A DNA stretch of 64,000 nt from Vibrio hepatarius (GCF_011806575.1 NZ_JAATOO010000014.1:1-64000); one strand, 5' to 3'; numbered from the stretch's first letter, positions 37,892 through 47,983 are shown. Made by a program: numbers and translations. The notes: generated by a model from the sequence alone, not told the origin.

Positions 37892-38440
37892 TTACTGATT
37901 TCTCTCTCGGTAGGTAATTTGATTTTCGATTTTAAGCTTCGACTCCTGACAGCGTTTAAGTCGCTGTTCGGTAGCGAGTAAAGCTTGCTGAGCCGCTTGT
38001 TGCTGAAATGGTGGTGCGTACTGCATTGCAAGTTCTTTCTCGCGCACCATCTCCATTAATCGTCTTTCCCACTCTTGGTGTTGGGCGAGGTTTTGATAGA
38101 GTTCATTGATCGGCTTTTGATAGTAGCTTTTATGCTTGGGCTCTTGTTTGCGAATGGTGGTTGTCGCTAACTCACGCTGGATGGCACTGATCTGCGAATA
38201 CAATCGCTCGGTGAGGTACTCAGCTCGAAGGGCGGTTAACTTACCAGCTTCCTCTTCTTTCACTAAGCTGTTGAGTGTGCATTGAGTTTCATTAACGCAA
38301 GGAACAAGCAACTTTGCTTTGCATCTGAATAGGCGCTCGTCAAAAAGCGGTAAGTGGTGTTCGCCACGCTGTCTATCGAGAGCGGCCGCTTTAATTGCCA
38401 GTTGTTCTAATGTGTTGGCTAACTCTTTTATACGACTCAT
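37892..38440 (-). CDS. priC: Primosomal replication protein PriC (N'')
   Basis: This gene encodes 182 residues. Family features are the N-terminal helical LEQLAIKAAALD, FDERLFRCKAKLLVPCV, the C-terminal WERRLMEMVREKE and the Gln-rich helix. PriC recognises abandoned forks and reloads DnaB via DnaC or its substitute. Its adjacency to rsmS is common in gamma-proteobacteria, where ybaM sits next to priC. Confidence 0.85.
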   Translation of the reverse strand: MSRIKELANTLEQLAIKAAALDRQRGEHHLPLFDERLFRCKAKLLVPCVNETQCTLNSLVKEEEAGKLTALRAEYLTERLYSQISAIQRELATTTIRKQEPKHKSYYQKPINELYQNLAQHQEWERRLMEMVREKELAMQYAPPFQQQAAQQALLATEQRLKRCQESKLKIENQITYRERNQ

Positions 38441-38495
38441 TGTTTATACGCCAGATTGTTCGGTTGCTTTAAAACCTATCGCACTCATAAAAAGT

Positions 38496-40571
38496 TTAGT
38501 ACTCAATAACTCGTTTAAACGGAGGCAGCGAGTCGAGTAGCGCTTTGCCGTATCGCTTCGTCACAATACGTCGGTCAAGTATCACGACTCTACCAGAATC
38601 TCGTTCTTTTCGCAGTAAACGCCCAACAGACTGAATCATCTTTTTGCTCGCTTCAGGCACCGTGATTTGCATAAACGGATTGCCGCCTCGGTTCTCAATG
38701 TATTCAGCGTGAGCTTGCTCAACTGGGGAAGTTGGCACCGCAAACGGTATCTTAGTGATGATTAGGTTCTCTAAAAGCTCACCAGGCAAGTCAAGCCCTT
38801 CAGAGAAACTACCCGTACCAAATAAGACGCTGGTTTTCTGGCATTGGACGAGGGTTTTATGTTTTTTTAGTATTTCTGAGCGTGACTCTTGTCCTTGAAC
38901 TTGTAGCGCCCAGCCTCTTTTAACGAAATGTGTTGATAAAGCTTCCGACACTTGATTCATTTGCCAGTAAGAAGAAAACAGCACAAGGTTGGCTTTGTTC
39001 TCTTCAATCAGGTTCGGCAGGATATCGATCAGATAATCGGTGTACTGAGGTGCCTGAGGTTCGTACTTCATTTTAGGGACAACCAGCTCGGCTTGATTTT
39101 GATAATCAAAAGGAGACGCGAGTGCAAGGTAGCGCACACCGTCTTCGGCTTTTTCGCTGATTCCCGCTTGGCGACAGAAGAAACTAAATGAATTCAATGC
39201 TCGCATCGTTGCGGAAACTAAGACTGCGCCTACGCAGCGGCTCCACAGCTGTTGGTCTAGTTGCCAACCGACTTCAAGTGGAGAGACGTTCACCACAAAG
39301 TCCCCCTCGCGCTCTTTGCTTACTTCGAGCCACCTTGCTAGCGGAGCGCCCTTTTCGCGAGTTGGCTCCGCCATTAGATTCCAAACTTGGGCGAGGTTAT
39401 CCATACGTTGGATATAAAAGCCCAATTCGGCTAACGCGGGTTCGGCCAGTCGATTTGAAAGCTCACCGTCTTTGACTCGCTCTGATATTAGGTCTGCGAT
39501 TTTCGCGACAGCTTGTGCGCCTTTTTGCGACAGCTTCTTGAGTTCTTTGGCTTCTTCTTCTAACCAGCTAGGCAACTCCCCGTTTTCGAAGCGGTAAATG
39601 TTTTCTTCAAAATGAGCCGGGTCAAAGCGGGTGGCTAACTGGGATAGGGAAGGGATCAACTGCTGAACCGAATCTTGAAGCTCATTGCGAAAACGGCTCA
39701 CGCGCTTTTCGTCTGCCATGCCCGCAAATTTAGTGACAGATTGATTCAGCCTTTCAAGCCAACTGGCCGCACCTTTTAAGCTCGCTGCTGCTGAGGAATG
39801 GTCGCGCGCCACATGAGGTAGGTGGTGCGCTTCGTCAAAGACATAGATGGTGTTTTCCGGTTCAGGGAGGATAATCCCGCCCCCCAAATCAGCATCTGCC
39901 ATCACTAAGCTATGGTTAGCGATCACAACGTCTGCTTTATCAAGTTCTGAACGTGCTTTCTGGAAAGGGCAGTCTCTGTGGGCGGGCATGCTGCTGTTGC
40001 AGCTGTGCTTATCACTCACAATCATTTGCCAAATCTCATCTTTAATCGGCTTTGGCCAGGAGTCGCGGTCGCCGTCCCACTTGTTCTGGGCCAGCTTCTT
40101 ATACATCAGCTCTAGCTGTTCGATGTCTTTCTTTTTTGGTTTTTGTTCAAACATCGCCAACTGGCCGCCATCCACACCCGAAGCAGAGGCAAGCTTCTCT
40201 GCACAGCAGTAACGTTGTCGACCTTTCGCCAAGATAAAAGAGAACTCTCGATCGGTGATGCGTCTATATAGAGGCAAATCTTTGTTCACGAGCTGTTCTT
40301 GCAGCGCCACCGTCGCTGTTGAGATAACAACTTTGCGATTGCTAAACAGTGCTACAGGGATCGTAGCCATTAAATAAGAGAGAGATTTGCCGATGCCAGT
40401 TCCTGCCTCCGCGACAATCATTCGTGTCGATTTGTGATACTCACCACATAGCGTCTTAACTATTTCTGCAACGAGGTAGTTCTGTGCTCGGCGAGGGACA
40501 AAGTTATCTAGCTGAGATTGTAAGTTTTGATAACTCGCGCGAACGGCATTTTGTATTTTACTGGCTGTCAT
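38496..40571 (-). CDS. dinG: ATP-dependent DNA helicase DinG
   Basis: The ATG at 40571 (MTASKIQNAVRASYQ) gives 691 residues, close to E. coli DinG. Walker A is EAGTGIGKSLSYL. The iron-sulfur cluster cysteines are seen in RQRYCCAEKL and in CNSSMPAHRDCPF. Motif II is FDEAHHLPH, followed by VSATMRAL and motif VI SVGRLLRKERDSGRVV. It is a 5'-3' superfamily 2 helicase that removes R-loops and unwinds structured DNA. An in-frame upstream start would add only twelve residues and is not favoured. Confidence 0.93.
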   Translation of the reverse strand: MTASKIQNAVRASYQNLQSQLDNFVPRRAQNYLVAEIVKTLCGEYHKSTRMIVAEAGTGIGKSLSYLMATIPVALFSNRKVVISTATVALQEQLVNKDLPLYRRITDREFSFILAKGRQRYCCAEKLASASGVDGGQLAMFEQKPKKKDIEQLELMYKKLAQNKWDGDRDSWPKPIKDEIWQMIVSDKHSCNSSMPAHRDCPFQKARSELDKADVVIANHSLVMADADLGGGIILPEPENTIYVFDEAHHLPHVARDHSSAAASLKGAASWLERLNQSVTKFAGMADEKRVSRFRNELQDSVQQLIPSLSQLATRFDPAHFEENIYRFENGELPSWLEEEAKELKKLSQKGAQAVAKIADLISERVKDGELSNRLAEPALAELGFYIQRMDNLAQVWNLMAEPTREKGAPLARWLEVSKEREGDFVVNVSPLEVGWQLDQQLWSRCVGAVLVSATMRALNSFSFFCRQAGISEKAEDGVRYLALASPFDYQNQAELVVPKMKYEPQAPQYTDYLIDILPNLIEENKANLVLFSSYWQMNQVSEALSTHFVKRGWALQVQGQESRSEILKKHKTLVQCQKTSVLFGTGSFSEGLDLPGELLENLIITKIPFAVPTSPVEQAHAEYIENRGGNPFMQITVPEASKKMIQSVGRLLRKERDSGRVVILDRRIVTKRYGKALLDSLPPFKRVIEY

Positions 40572-41086
40572 TCTGTGATCTCGATTACGGGGAGGCGATG
40601 ATAGCACAGTTTGCTAAAGGCTACTTAGTTCACGAAATGGAATTCTTGATTGCTAAATATGGATCTCCTTCACAAAAAAAAACTGAACCATCAGGAACTT
40701 AGATTAATTTCTAAATGTAAAAAATATATAACTCTAATTGAGGTGGTCTAATGAAATATTATCCTGTTATTTGTTTTATTTACGCGCCTATAAAGATAAT
40801 TAATCTAATCATCAAAAGTTGGCATGGTTGAACGTACGGTTTGTAAGGTTGTAGGTTTTGCTCGCAAAATGAGCTGTTTTATGTGTAACTATCTGATTTT
40901 TATTTGTTTTAGGTTTTTTTATTAAATTTTTTTTGATCATTTGACAGGTAGGGTAATCTTTTGCAATCTAAGACTCGCAATTACTGGCGATGACATCCCA
41001 CCCAATAAGAGGTAAGAGTCATCATCAAAAAACATAAAGGGAACCGGACAAGGAATTCCCATCTTAAGAAAAGGCAGTGGATTATT
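40572..41086. other. 515-base AT-rich region upstream of the porin gene
   Basis: It carries the porin promoter and a long 5' leader (see separate entry). A 26-codon frame at 40751-40831 has a fair ribosome-binding site (GAGGTGGT) and encodes a hydrophobic, cationic peptide (MKYYPVICFIYAPIKIINLI...). It is too short to call a gene. I see nothing else coding. Confidence 0.35.
40941..40970 (+). promoter_or_regulatory. Probable sigma-70 promoter of the porin gene
   Basis: There is a perfect -35 TTGACA (40941-40946). The -10 is poor (CAATCT or AATCTA, 40964-40970) at 17-18 bases. The resulting 5' leader would be about 110 bases, long enough for small-RNA control, which is usual for Vibrio porins. 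Confidence 0.5.
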
Positions 41087-42016
41087 ATGAAAAAGACTCT
41101 AGTAGCTCTTTCAGTACTTATGGCAGCTTCATCACAAGCTAGCATCGAACTATACAACCAAGATGGCGTAACAGTTAATCTTAAAGGTGATATTGAAGTT
41201 CGTTACAAGAAGTCGACTTCTGAAGAGGACAACTTGAAACAAGAGATCGACGATGCTGACATTGGTTTTGACACTCGTTACGCAGTAAACGATGACTTCC
41301 AAATCGGTGGTTACATCGAGTACTCTGGTGACTCAAGTGATCGTGCTAAAGGTAATGTTGCAAACGGTAACACTTACGTAGGTTTTTACTCTCAAACTTA
41401 CGGTAGCTTAATCGTTGGTAAACTAGATACTGTACTAGATGATGCTGGTATCGGTAGCGACTACATGTTTGGTCTATCTTCTTTCTTCGGCGATGACCTA
41501 GACTTTGGCGGCGAAGAGGCAATCCGTTACGATTACGACAGCGGTTCTTACTACTTCTCAGTAGGTTACAACCAAGACGCTTACGACAACCACATTTACA
41601 ACCGTGATAGCTACGTTGATGCTAAAGTTGGTGCACGTGTTGCTGATTTTGACTTCACAGTATTCTACGGTTCTGCTCACGTTGACAACTCTGATGATGA
41701 TCTAAGCCTAGTTGGTCTTGAAGCGCGTTTTGCAGGTATCGAGAATGTCAACCTTGAAGCTGCTTACTACTACACTGATTTCGGTATTGTTGAAGCGGAT
41801 ACATTTGCTATTGCTGCTGACTACACAATGGAAGCATGGACTTATGCTGCAGGTGTAGACTTCGTTGACCCTGACCAAGGTGATGAAGTTACAAGTTGGT
41901 TTGTTAACACTGGTTACGGTATTGCACCAAACACTACTCTATACGCTGAAATCGGCGGCAATGATGCAGACGACACTGACGTTGCATACGGCTTTGGTGT
42001 TAAAGCATCTTTCTAA
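41087..42016 (+). CDS. General outer-membrane porin (Gram-negative porin family)
   Basis: This gene encodes 309 residues with a signal peptide (MKKTLVALSVLMAASSQAS). The mature chain consists of alternating amphipathic beta strands separated by very acidic turns (DNSDDDLSL, DADDTDVAYG), and it ends in Phe (GFGVKASF) as required for Bam insertion. It resembles OmpU/OmpC-type trimeric porins but is slightly shorter than OmpU. The codon use is strongly biased, which suggests high expression. It is monocistronic with a good terminator. Confidence 0.88.
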   Translation: MKKTLVALSVLMAASSQASIELYNQDGVTVNLKGDIEVRYKKSTSEEDNLKQEIDDADIGFDTRYAVNDDFQIGGYIEYSGDSSDRAKGNVANGNTYVGFYSQTYGSLIVGKLDTVLDDAGIGSDYMFGLSSFFGDDLDFGGEEAIRYDYDSGSYYFSVGYNQDAYDNHIYNRDSYVDAKVGARVADFDFTVFYGSAHVDNSDDDLSLVGLEARFAGIENVNLEAAYYYTDFGIVEADTFAIAADYTMEAWTYAAGVDFVDPDQGDEVTSWFVNTGYGIAPNTTLYAEIGGNDADDTDVAYGFGVKASF

Positions 42017-42047
42017 TCAGTGATATCAACTGATAACGATTTATCAA

Positions 42048-42077
42048 AGAAGCCACCCTCGGGTGGCTTCTTTTATT
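42048..42077 (+). terminator. Terminator of the porin gene
   Basis: The stem GAAGCCACC / GGTGGCTTC with a CTCG tetraloop is followed by TTTTATTT. Confidence 0.85.
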
Positions 42078-42110
42078 TCTAATGTTAGTATTGCAAAAAA
42101 ACACCTAGTC

Positions 42111-42130
42111 ACTCCAAAGAGATTTGGAGT
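42111..42130. repeat. Perfect 8-bp inverted repeat just upstream of the DUF2057 gene
   Basis: ACTCCAAA-GAGA-TTTGGAGT ends about 20 bases before the GTG start. It could be a leader hairpin affecting translation or a regulator's operator. Confidence 0.5.
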
Positions 42131-42151
42131 TTACACAGAGAGAGAAAATAC

Positions 42152-42787
42152 GTGAAAAGAGTTTTAGCTACACTTGCAGCCCTAAGTTCCTTGTCATTGC
42201 ATGCGGCAGAGTTAAATACTGAGAGTGGTATTTCCGTACTGTACATTAATGGTCAGCAGGCTCAGTCTAAATTGGGTGTGAATGAAATTGGCGAAGGTTT
42301 CAATCAAGTTGTGATCCGTATGGATAAAAAGATTGGTCGTGGAGGAAGTGAAGAAGTATTTACCTCAAAACCTTTTGTCATAGATATACAAGTATCAGGT
42401 AGTGAGATTTTAATAGAGCACCCTAGTGCGAGAAGTATTCAAGAGGCAGAACGTGCTTTTAAAGGGGATGAACCTAAATGGAATGTCACCCAAGATGGCA
42501 GCGTATTGCCTTATGAACAAGAAGTGCTAGAAGGCAAATCTGGTTTATTTCCTTTTTTAAACATGGAAGAACTGGTTACGGAGCACAACAAAAAACGTGG
42601 AATTTATTTCGAGAACGGTGACTTAGTCGATAAACCTGAAATTGCGGTTGCCGCTACTTCAGGAAAGACAAATACTGCGTCAAAGTCCGCACCGATCAAT
42701 AATGTGGAACAGCTTAAAGCATGGTACTTAAAATCCTCTGCTGAAGAACGCAAAGCATTTCGACGTTGGATAATTGAGCAAGAATAA
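42152..42787 (+). CDS. DUF2057 family periplasmic protein (YccT-like)
   Basis: A GTG start behind GAGAG gives 211 residues. The signal peptide is MKRVLATLAALSSLSLHAAE. The body follows the DUF2057 pattern: GISVLYINGQ, EIGEGFNQVVIRMDKKIG and FVIDIQVSGSEI. The C-terminal third (AWYLKSSAEERKAFRRWII) is a short helical tail seen in Vibrio members. E. coli YccT (CsgI) is described as an inhibitor of curli assembly; whether that role holds here is unknown. It lies between the porin and bioA and is convergent with bioA. Confidence 0.75.
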   Translation: MKRVLATLAALSSLSLHAAELNTESGISVLYINGQQAQSKLGVNEIGEGFNQVVIRMDKKIGRGGSEEVFTSKPFVIDIQVSGSEILIEHPSARSIQEAERAFKGDEPKWNVTQDGSVLPYEQEVLEGKSGLFPFLNMEELVTEHNKKRGIYFENGDLVDKPEIAVAATSGKTNTASKSAPINNVEQLKAWYLKSSAEERKAFRRWIIEQE

Positions 42788-42831
42788 CGATATTGGTTGT
42801 CAAGAGGCTTCTAGCAAGAAGCCTTCTATCG

Positions 42832-44109
42832 TTAGGCAAAGCAATCTGATGATTGAAGTGCGTTTTGGATTGCAGCTATAAGTTGTTCGATGTTTTCTTG
42901 ATTACTAATAAACGGCGGCATTATATAGATAAGCTTGCCAAATGGCCTTATCCATACGCCTTGTTCGACAAAATGAGCCTGAATTGCCTCCATATTGACG
43001 GGTTTGGTGGTTTCTACCACGCCAATTGCACCAAGCCAACGAACATCCGCCACTAACTCATGTTGTTTCAGCGCTGGTAACAGCGTGGCAAATGCTTGCT
43101 CAATCTGCTCTGTTTGTTGTTTCCAATCCCCTGTCTCTAGAAGCTCCATACTTGCCGTTGCGACCGCACATGCTAATGGATTTCCCATAAAGGTCGGTCC
43201 ATGCATAAAGCAACCCGCTTCTCCGCCGCACACAGTATCTGCCACGTGTTTAGACGCTAATGTGGCTGACAAGGTCATGTAACCGCCAGTAAGCGCCTTA
43301 CCAACGCACAAAATATCGGGTTGTATATCTGCATGCTCGCAAGCAAACATTTTACCTGTGCGTCCGAAACCAGTTGCGATTTCATCCAGAATCAATAGCA
43401 CACCATATTGGTCACAAAGCTCGCGTACCCCTTTTAGAAAGTTTGGATGGTAGATACGCATACCTCCCGCGCCTTGTACAATCGGCTCTAAGATCACAGC
43501 GGCGACTTCGTGATGGTGAGCGGCAATAGTGCGTTTAAAATCATCTAAATCACTCTCATGCCACTCTTGCCAGAAACCTATGCGTGGCGACTGCGTAAAA
43601 ATATGTTCTGGTAGAAATCCTTTATACAACGAATGCATAGAGTTGTTTGGGTCGGTCACCGACATTGCCGCAAAAGTATCCCCGTGGTAGCCGTCGCGTA
43701 AGGTCAGAAACTTCGGCCTTCTTTCACCTTTAGCATGCCAAAATTGCAGAGCCATCTTAAGACTGACCTCTACCGCGACTGAACCAGAGTCCGCGAGAAA
43801 CACGTGTTCTAAGTTGTCCGGAGCGAAGTTGAGCAGCTTTTTGCACAGGTTAATGGCAGGGTCGTGTGTAATACCACCAAACATCACATGCGACATTTTA
43901 TCGATTTGGCTATGAGCCGCGTTGTTAAGGTGAGGGTGGTTGTATCCATGAATCGCAGACCACCAAGAAGACATACCGTCGATAAGTTGAGTCCCGTCTT
44001 CTAGCTCAAGGTATACGCCGTGAGCGGATGTCACTGGATAACAGGTCAGAGGTGCAAGAGTGGAAGTGTACGGATGCCAGATATGGTCGCGGTCAAAGTT
44101 AAGATCCAT
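42832..44109 (-). CDS. bioA: Adenosylmethionine-8-amino-7-oxononanoate transaminase
   Basis: A 425-residue class III aminotransferase with the BioA-specific N terminus (RDHIWHPYTSTLAP). Other features are the YHGDTFAAMSVTD substrate region, LILDEIATGFGRTGKMFA (PLP-contacting Asp) and GKALTGG (Schiff-base Lys). It makes 7,8-diaminopelargonate in biotin synthesis, using S-adenosylmethionine as amino donor. It is divergent from bioBFCD across a BirA operator. Confidence 0.96.
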   Translation of the reverse strand: MDLNFDRDHIWHPYTSTLAPLTCYPVTSAHGVYLELEDGTQLIDGMSSWWSAIHGYNHPHLNNAAHSQIDKMSHVMFGGITHDPAINLCKKLLNFAPDNLEHVFLADSGSVAVEVSLKMALQFWHAKGERRPKFLTLRDGYHGDTFAAMSVTDPNNSMHSLYKGFLPEHIFTQSPRIGFWQEWHESDLDDFKRTIAAHHHEVAAVILEPIVQGAGGMRIYHPNFLKGVRELCDQYGVLLILDEIATGFGRTGKMFACEHADIQPDILCVGKALTGGYMTLSATLASKHVADTVCGGEAGCFMHGPTFMGNPLACAVATASMELLETGDWKQQTEQIEQAFATLLPALKQHELVADVRWLGAIGVVETTKPVNMEAIQAHFVEQGVWIRPFGKLIYIMPPFISNQENIEQLIAAIQNALQSSDCFA

Positions 44110-44149
44110 GGTTTAAATGCTCGATTAATGATGATTAAAAAGTAATCAA

Positions 44150-44182
44150 ATGTAAACTTTGGTTTTTTTATATTGTTGACAG
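44150..44182. promoter_or_regulatory. BirA operator in the bioA-bioB divergent promoter
   Basis: TGTAAAC (44151-44157) and GTTGACA (44175-44181) are separated by 17 bases, the exact geometry of the BirA consensus TTGTAAACC-N15-GGTTTACAA. TTGACA at 44176-44181 also serves as a -35 for bioB, with TAGACT (44198-44203) as a weak -10. Biotinyl-AMP-bound BirA should therefore block both directions. Confidence 0.8.
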
Positions 44183-44245
44183 TGTTTATGTTGTCAGTAG
44201 ACTAGCCATAAATCAATCTAATAATGACTAGTAAAAGGAAAGCAC

Positions 44246-45298
44246 GTGGAAGTACGTCACAACTGGACTGTTGCACAAGTTCGTGAGCTTATGGACAAGC
44301 CGTTTATGGATCTTCTTTTTGAAGCACAAACGATCCACCGCCAATACCAACAGCACAACCATGTGCAAGTCAGCACATTACTTTCAATTAAAACGGGCGC
44401 TTGTCCTGAAGATTGTAAATATTGCCCTCAAAGTGCGCGCTATCAAACTGACGTAGAGAAAGAACGCTTAATGGAAGTTGAGCGTGTCCTTGATGCTGCG
44501 CAGAAAGCGAAGAATGCTGGTTCAACACGTTTCTGTATGGGAGCCGCGTGGAAAAACCCTAAAGAGCGAGACATGCCGCATCTAACTCAGATGATCAAAG
44601 GCGTAAAAGATATGGGGTTAGAGACTTGTATGACACTGGGTATGTTGACTCCTGATCAAGCAAAGGAGCTGGCTCATGCTGGTCTGGATTACTACAACCA
44701 TAACCTAGATACATCACCTGAATTCTACGGCAACATTATTACTACACGTACTTATCAAGACCGTTTGGATACGCTTTCTCACGTTCGTGACGCGGGGATG
44801 AAAATTTGTTCTGGCGGCATTATTGGTATGGGTGAAAGTGCAAACGACCGAGCGGGTCTGCTTGTCGAATTAGCCAACCTACCCACGCACCCGGAAAGCG
44901 TGCCAATTAACATGTTGGTTAAAGTGAAAGGCACACCGTTGGAAGAAGTCGATGACGTTGACCCATTTGATTTCATCCGTTTGATCGCGATCGCTCGTAT
45001 TATGATGCCGCAATCAGCGGTACGCTTATCTGCAGGGCGTGAGAATATGAACGAGCAGATGCAGGCGCTGTGCTTTATGGCGGGCGCAAATTCGGTATTC
45101 TATGGTTGTAAACTGCTCACCACGCCAAACCCTTCAGAAGACAAAGATATGCAGTTGTTCGATAAACTGGGTATCAATAGCCAGCAAGTTTCGCAAAAAC
45201 CGGACGAAATTGAGGAAAATGATTTGCTAGACCGTGTTGTGGAACGTGTGGCCGCGCGACCAACAAAGGACGACTTGTTCTACGATGCCGGTGTTTAA
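44246..45298 (+). CDS. bioB: Biotin synthase
   Basis: A 350-residue radical-SAM enzyme. The cluster cysteines are in [14 protein letters not shown] (CxxxCxxC), and the auxiliary [2Fe-2S] ligands include CMTLG and FCMGAAW, with Arg in [10 protein letters not shown]. It inserts sulfur into dethiobiotin. The ATG lies behind AAAGGAAAGC. The 3' end overlaps the bioF coding region by 14 bases. Confidence 0.97.
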   Translation: MEVRHNWTVAQVRELMDKPFMDLLFEAQTIHRQYQQHNHVQVSTLLSIKTGACPEDCKYCPQSARYQTDVEKERLMEVERVLDAAQKAKNAGSTRFCMGAAWKNPKERDMPHLTQMIKGVKDMGLETCMTLGMLTPDQAKELAHAGLDYYNHNLDTSPEFYGNIITTRTYQDRLDTLSHVRDAGMKICSGGIIGMGESANDRAGLLVELANLPTHPESVPINMLVKVKGTPLEEVDDVDPFDFIRLIAIARIMMPQSAVRLSAGRENMNEQMQALCFMAGANSVFYGCKLLTTPNPSEDKDMQLFDKLGINSQQVSQKPDEIEENDLLDRVVERVAARPTKDDLFYDAGV

Positions 45299-46430
45299 TC
45301 AGCGTATCGCCGAAGCTCTTGCAACGCGAAAACAGCAAGGGCTTTCAAGATGTTTGCGTTCAATCGACGGTGGCAACCAAGCACAACTTGTCTTCAATGA
45401 CGTTCTATTTGCCAATTTTTCGAGCAATGACTATCTAGGCCTAGCCAGTGATAAGGAACTGTCTCTCGCTTGGCAGAGAGGTATCGAGTTATACGGAAAT
45501 GGCAGCGGCGCTTCACCTCTAGTGACTGGCTTTAGCCCAGCTCATCAGAATCTGGAATCGGCGCTATGCGATTGGTTAGGGTATCCACGTGCGGTGCTAT
45601 TTACCTCTGGCTTTTCAGCTAACCAAGCCATGCTGTTCAGTTTGCTAGAAAAGGGTGATTTGCTTTTACAAGACAAACTCAATCACGCCTCGTTAATGGA
45701 AGCTGGGGCGTTATCGCCAGCGACAATGAAGCGCTTTTTGCACAATGATGCTCAGTCGTTGAGTAAATTGCTTTCTGAAGAGGCGCTAGTCGTAACAGAG
45801 GGTGTGTTCAGCATGGATGGGGATTTATCCCCACTGCCTGACTTGCATGCTGTGTGCGAGGGCAAAGCTTGGCTAGCGGTTGATGATGCGCATGGAGTCG
45901 GCGTGTTAGGCGAGCAGGGTAGCGGTAGCTGCTCACACGCGAAGGTTCGACCTGATTTGTTGGTGGTAACCTTTGGCAAAGCGTTTGGTTTATCCGGGGC
46001 AGCGATACTGTGCAGTGAAGAAATCGGTGATTATCTGACTCAATTTGCCCGCCACCACGTCTACTCAACTGCTATACCGCCATCTCAAGCGTATGCGCTA
46101 ACGCACGCTATCGGAATGATCCAACGTCAAGACTGGCGCCGAGACAAACTTGCCGAACTCCAGCAATGCTATGCTGAGCAGTTTTCTCATTTCCCTGGAT
46201 ATACCGAAACAATCACCCCAATCAAACCGCTACTGGTAGGGGAATCTGAGATAGCACTCTCACTCGCCGACCATGTCAAACAGCAAGGTCATTGGTTGAC
46301 GGCGATACGCCCACCGACAGTGCCTAAAAATACTGCTCGGATACGCATCACATTGACAGCGAATCACACCACAAAACAAGTGAAAGCATTGGCTGAGAGT
46401 TTAAACCAAGCGATGGAGAGGTTGAGTTGA
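45285..46430 (+). CDS. bioF: 8-amino-7-oxononanoate synthase
   Basis: The ATG at 45285 ([15 protein letters not shown]) gives 381 residues and overlaps the bioB 3' end. It is an alpha-oxoamine synthase: [35 protein letters not shown], and the PLP lysine in [12 protein letters not shown]. It condenses pimeloyl-ACP or CoA with L-alanine. The stop overlaps the bioC start (TGATG). Confidence 0.95.
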   Translation: MPVFNQRIAEALATRKQQGLSRCLRSIDGGNQAQLVFNDVLFANFSSNDYLGLASDKELSLAWQRGIELYGNGSGASPLVTGFSPAHQNLESALCDWLGYPRAVLFTSGFSANQAMLFSLLEKGDLLLQDKLNHASLMEAGALSPATMKRFLHNDAQSLSKLLSEEALVVTEGVFSMDGDLSPLPDLHAVCEGKAWLAVDDAHGVGVLGEQGSGSCSHAKVRPDLLVVTFGKAFGLSGAAILCSEEIGDYLTQFARHHVYSTAIPPSQAYALTHAIGMIQRQDWRRDKLAELQQCYAEQFSHFPGYTETITPIKPLLVGESEIALSLADHVKQQGHWLTAIRPPTVPKNTARIRITLTANHTTKQVKALAESLNQAMERLS

Positions 46431-47233
46431 TGGAACATGCATTCGCGTTGAGCTCAGATACTGCATTGGATAAAACCGCGATCGCAGAAGCATTTGGTAA
46501 AGCGGCGAGCACTTATGACGCACATGCCCAATTTCAAAGAGACGTTGGACATCGATTGCTGGCTTTCTTACCGGACGATTTAAGCGGCAAAACAGTATTG
46601 GATGTGGGCTGTGGTACGGGGTACTTCTCTCAGCAAATACGTCTAAGGGGTGCTGAGGTTATTTGTTTTGACCTGTCCGAACAAATGTTGGCCGCGGCAA
46701 AAAAACGCTGTGGTGAAAACAAGGTCACTTTTCAGCAAGGCGATGCTGAATGTCTACCATTTGAGTCAGCTTCAGTGGATTTTATCTTTTCGAGCTTGGC
46801 ACTGCAGTGGTGTGAAGACTTATCAGTACCGCTACGAGAAATGCGTCGGGTGTTGAAGCCTAGTGGAAAGATTTGCTTCTCTACGCTTTTAGACGGCTCT
46901 TTGTGTGAGCTTAAACAAGCATGGTTAGAAATTGATGGATATCAACACGTCAACGACTTTATCGCCACCAATCAGGTAAAAGTTGCGTTAGCGCAATCTG
47001 GATGTGTGAACCATCGTCTAGACTTGCCCACCATTACACTCTGGTACGAAAGTGCATTTTCCTTGATGAAAGACTTGAAAGGCATTGGCGCTAACCATGT
47101 TAGCGGGCGCTCTCAAGGCTTAACGAGCCGCAAGTCATTATTACAAGTTGAGCAATCGTATCAGAAATTTAAAAACCATCAGGGTCTTCTTCCTGCCACA
47201 TATCAGGTTTGTTTAGGGGTTATTCATCTATGA
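46430..47233 (+). CDS. bioC: Malonyl-ACP O-methyltransferase
   Basis: The ATG at 46430 overlaps the bioF stop; 267 residues. The SAM-binding motif is [15 protein letters not shown], followed by [14 protein letters not shown] and [11 protein letters not shown], as in BioC. It methylates the free carboxyl of malonyl-ACP so that the fatty-acid cycle can build the pimeloyl chain. The bioD start lies inside its 3' end. Confidence 0.93.
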   Translation: MEHAFALSSDTALDKTAIAEAFGKAASTYDAHAQFQRDVGHRLLAFLPDDLSGKTVLDVGCGTGYFSQQIRLRGAEVICFDLSEQMLAAAKKRCGENKVTFQQGDAECLPFESASVDFIFSSLALQWCEDLSVPLREMRRVLKPSGKICFSTLLDGSLCELKQAWLEIDGYQHVNDFIATNQVKVALAQSGCVNHRLDLPTITLWYESAFSLMKDLKGIGANHVSGRSQGLTSRKSLLQVEQSYQKFKNHQGLLPATYQVCLGVIHL

Positions 47234-47913
47234 TTGATGCTTTTTTTATTGCTGGTACGGATACCGATGTTGGAAAAACAGTTGCATCGAAAGCGATTTT
47301 AAACGCTTTAGCAACCAAAGGATTATCTACAATTGGCTATAAGCCGGTTGCCGCAGGAAGCGAAAAAACAGCCGAAGGTTTTCGAAATTCTGACGCGCTT
47401 CATCTACAAAATGTTGCAACGGTGGATGTCGCCTATCAAGACGTCAATCCATACGCCTTAGAGCTGCCGTCTTCTCCGCACATCGCGGCCAAAAATGAGC
47501 AGGTAGAGATAGAGTACTCTGTGCTTAGTGAGAAACTCGCTCAACACAAGCAAAATTCCGATATCGTCTTGGTAGAAGGCGCAGGAGGCTGGCGCGTGCC
47601 TGTCTCCGATTCAGATTGCTTATCAAGTTGGGTGCAGCAAGAAAAACTACCTGTCGTTTTGGTGGTAGGGATCAAACTAGGCTGTTTGAGCCACGCTATG
47701 TTAACTTTTGATGCGATCAAAGCGGACGGCCTTGAAGTGGTCGGTTGGGTGGCGAACCGAGTGAATCCAGGTACAGAGCATTACGCGGAAATCATCGATA
47801 TGCTAGAGCAAAAAATTGATGCGCCTAAGCTGGGTGAAATCCCATACGTACCAAGCGTTAAACGCAAAGAATTGGGTAAGTACATCAACGTTGACCCTTT
47901 ATTGTCGGCTTAG
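47230..47913 (+). CDS. bioD: Dethiobiotin synthetase
   Basis: The ATG at 47230, overlapping bioC by four bases, gives 227 residues. The P-loop is [25 protein letters not shown] follows, and [11 protein letters not shown] carries the metal and substrate contacts. It closes the ureido ring using CO2 and ATP. It is the last gene of the bioBFCD operon, followed by a strong terminator. Confidence 0.95.
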   Translation: MIDAFFIAGTDTDVGKTVASKAILNALATKGLSTIGYKPVAAGSEKTAEGFRNSDALHLQNVATVDVAYQDVNPYALELPSSPHIAAKNEQVEIEYSVLSEKLAQHKQNSDIVLVEGAGGWRVPVSDSDCLSSWVQQEKLPVVLVVGIKLGCLSHAMLTFDAIKADGLEVVGWVANRVNPGTEHYAEIIDMLEQKIDAPKLGEIPYVPSVKRKELGKYINVDPLLSA

Positions 47914-47933
47914 ATATGTTCCTCTGAAAACGC

Positions 47934-47966
47934 AAAAAGGGCAGCCCATTGGCTGCCCTTTTTAAT
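47934..47966. terminator. Bidirectional terminator after bioD
   Basis: The stem AAAAGGGCAGCC / GGCTGCCCTTTT with loop CATT serves bioD on the plus strand and the 55-residue gene on the minus strand. Confidence 0.85.
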
Positions 47967-47983
47967 GTGCGTTAAGTAACGGC

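Noticed and set aside
39188..39475. Plus-strand frame of 95 codons inside dinG.
   Set aside because: Lies wholly antisense to a well-conserved helicase gene; Arg/Leu-rich composition typical of a shadow frame.
40484..40702. 72-codon plus-strand frame across the dinG 5' end.
   Set aside because: Overlaps dinG antisense with no ribosome-binding site and no recognisable product.
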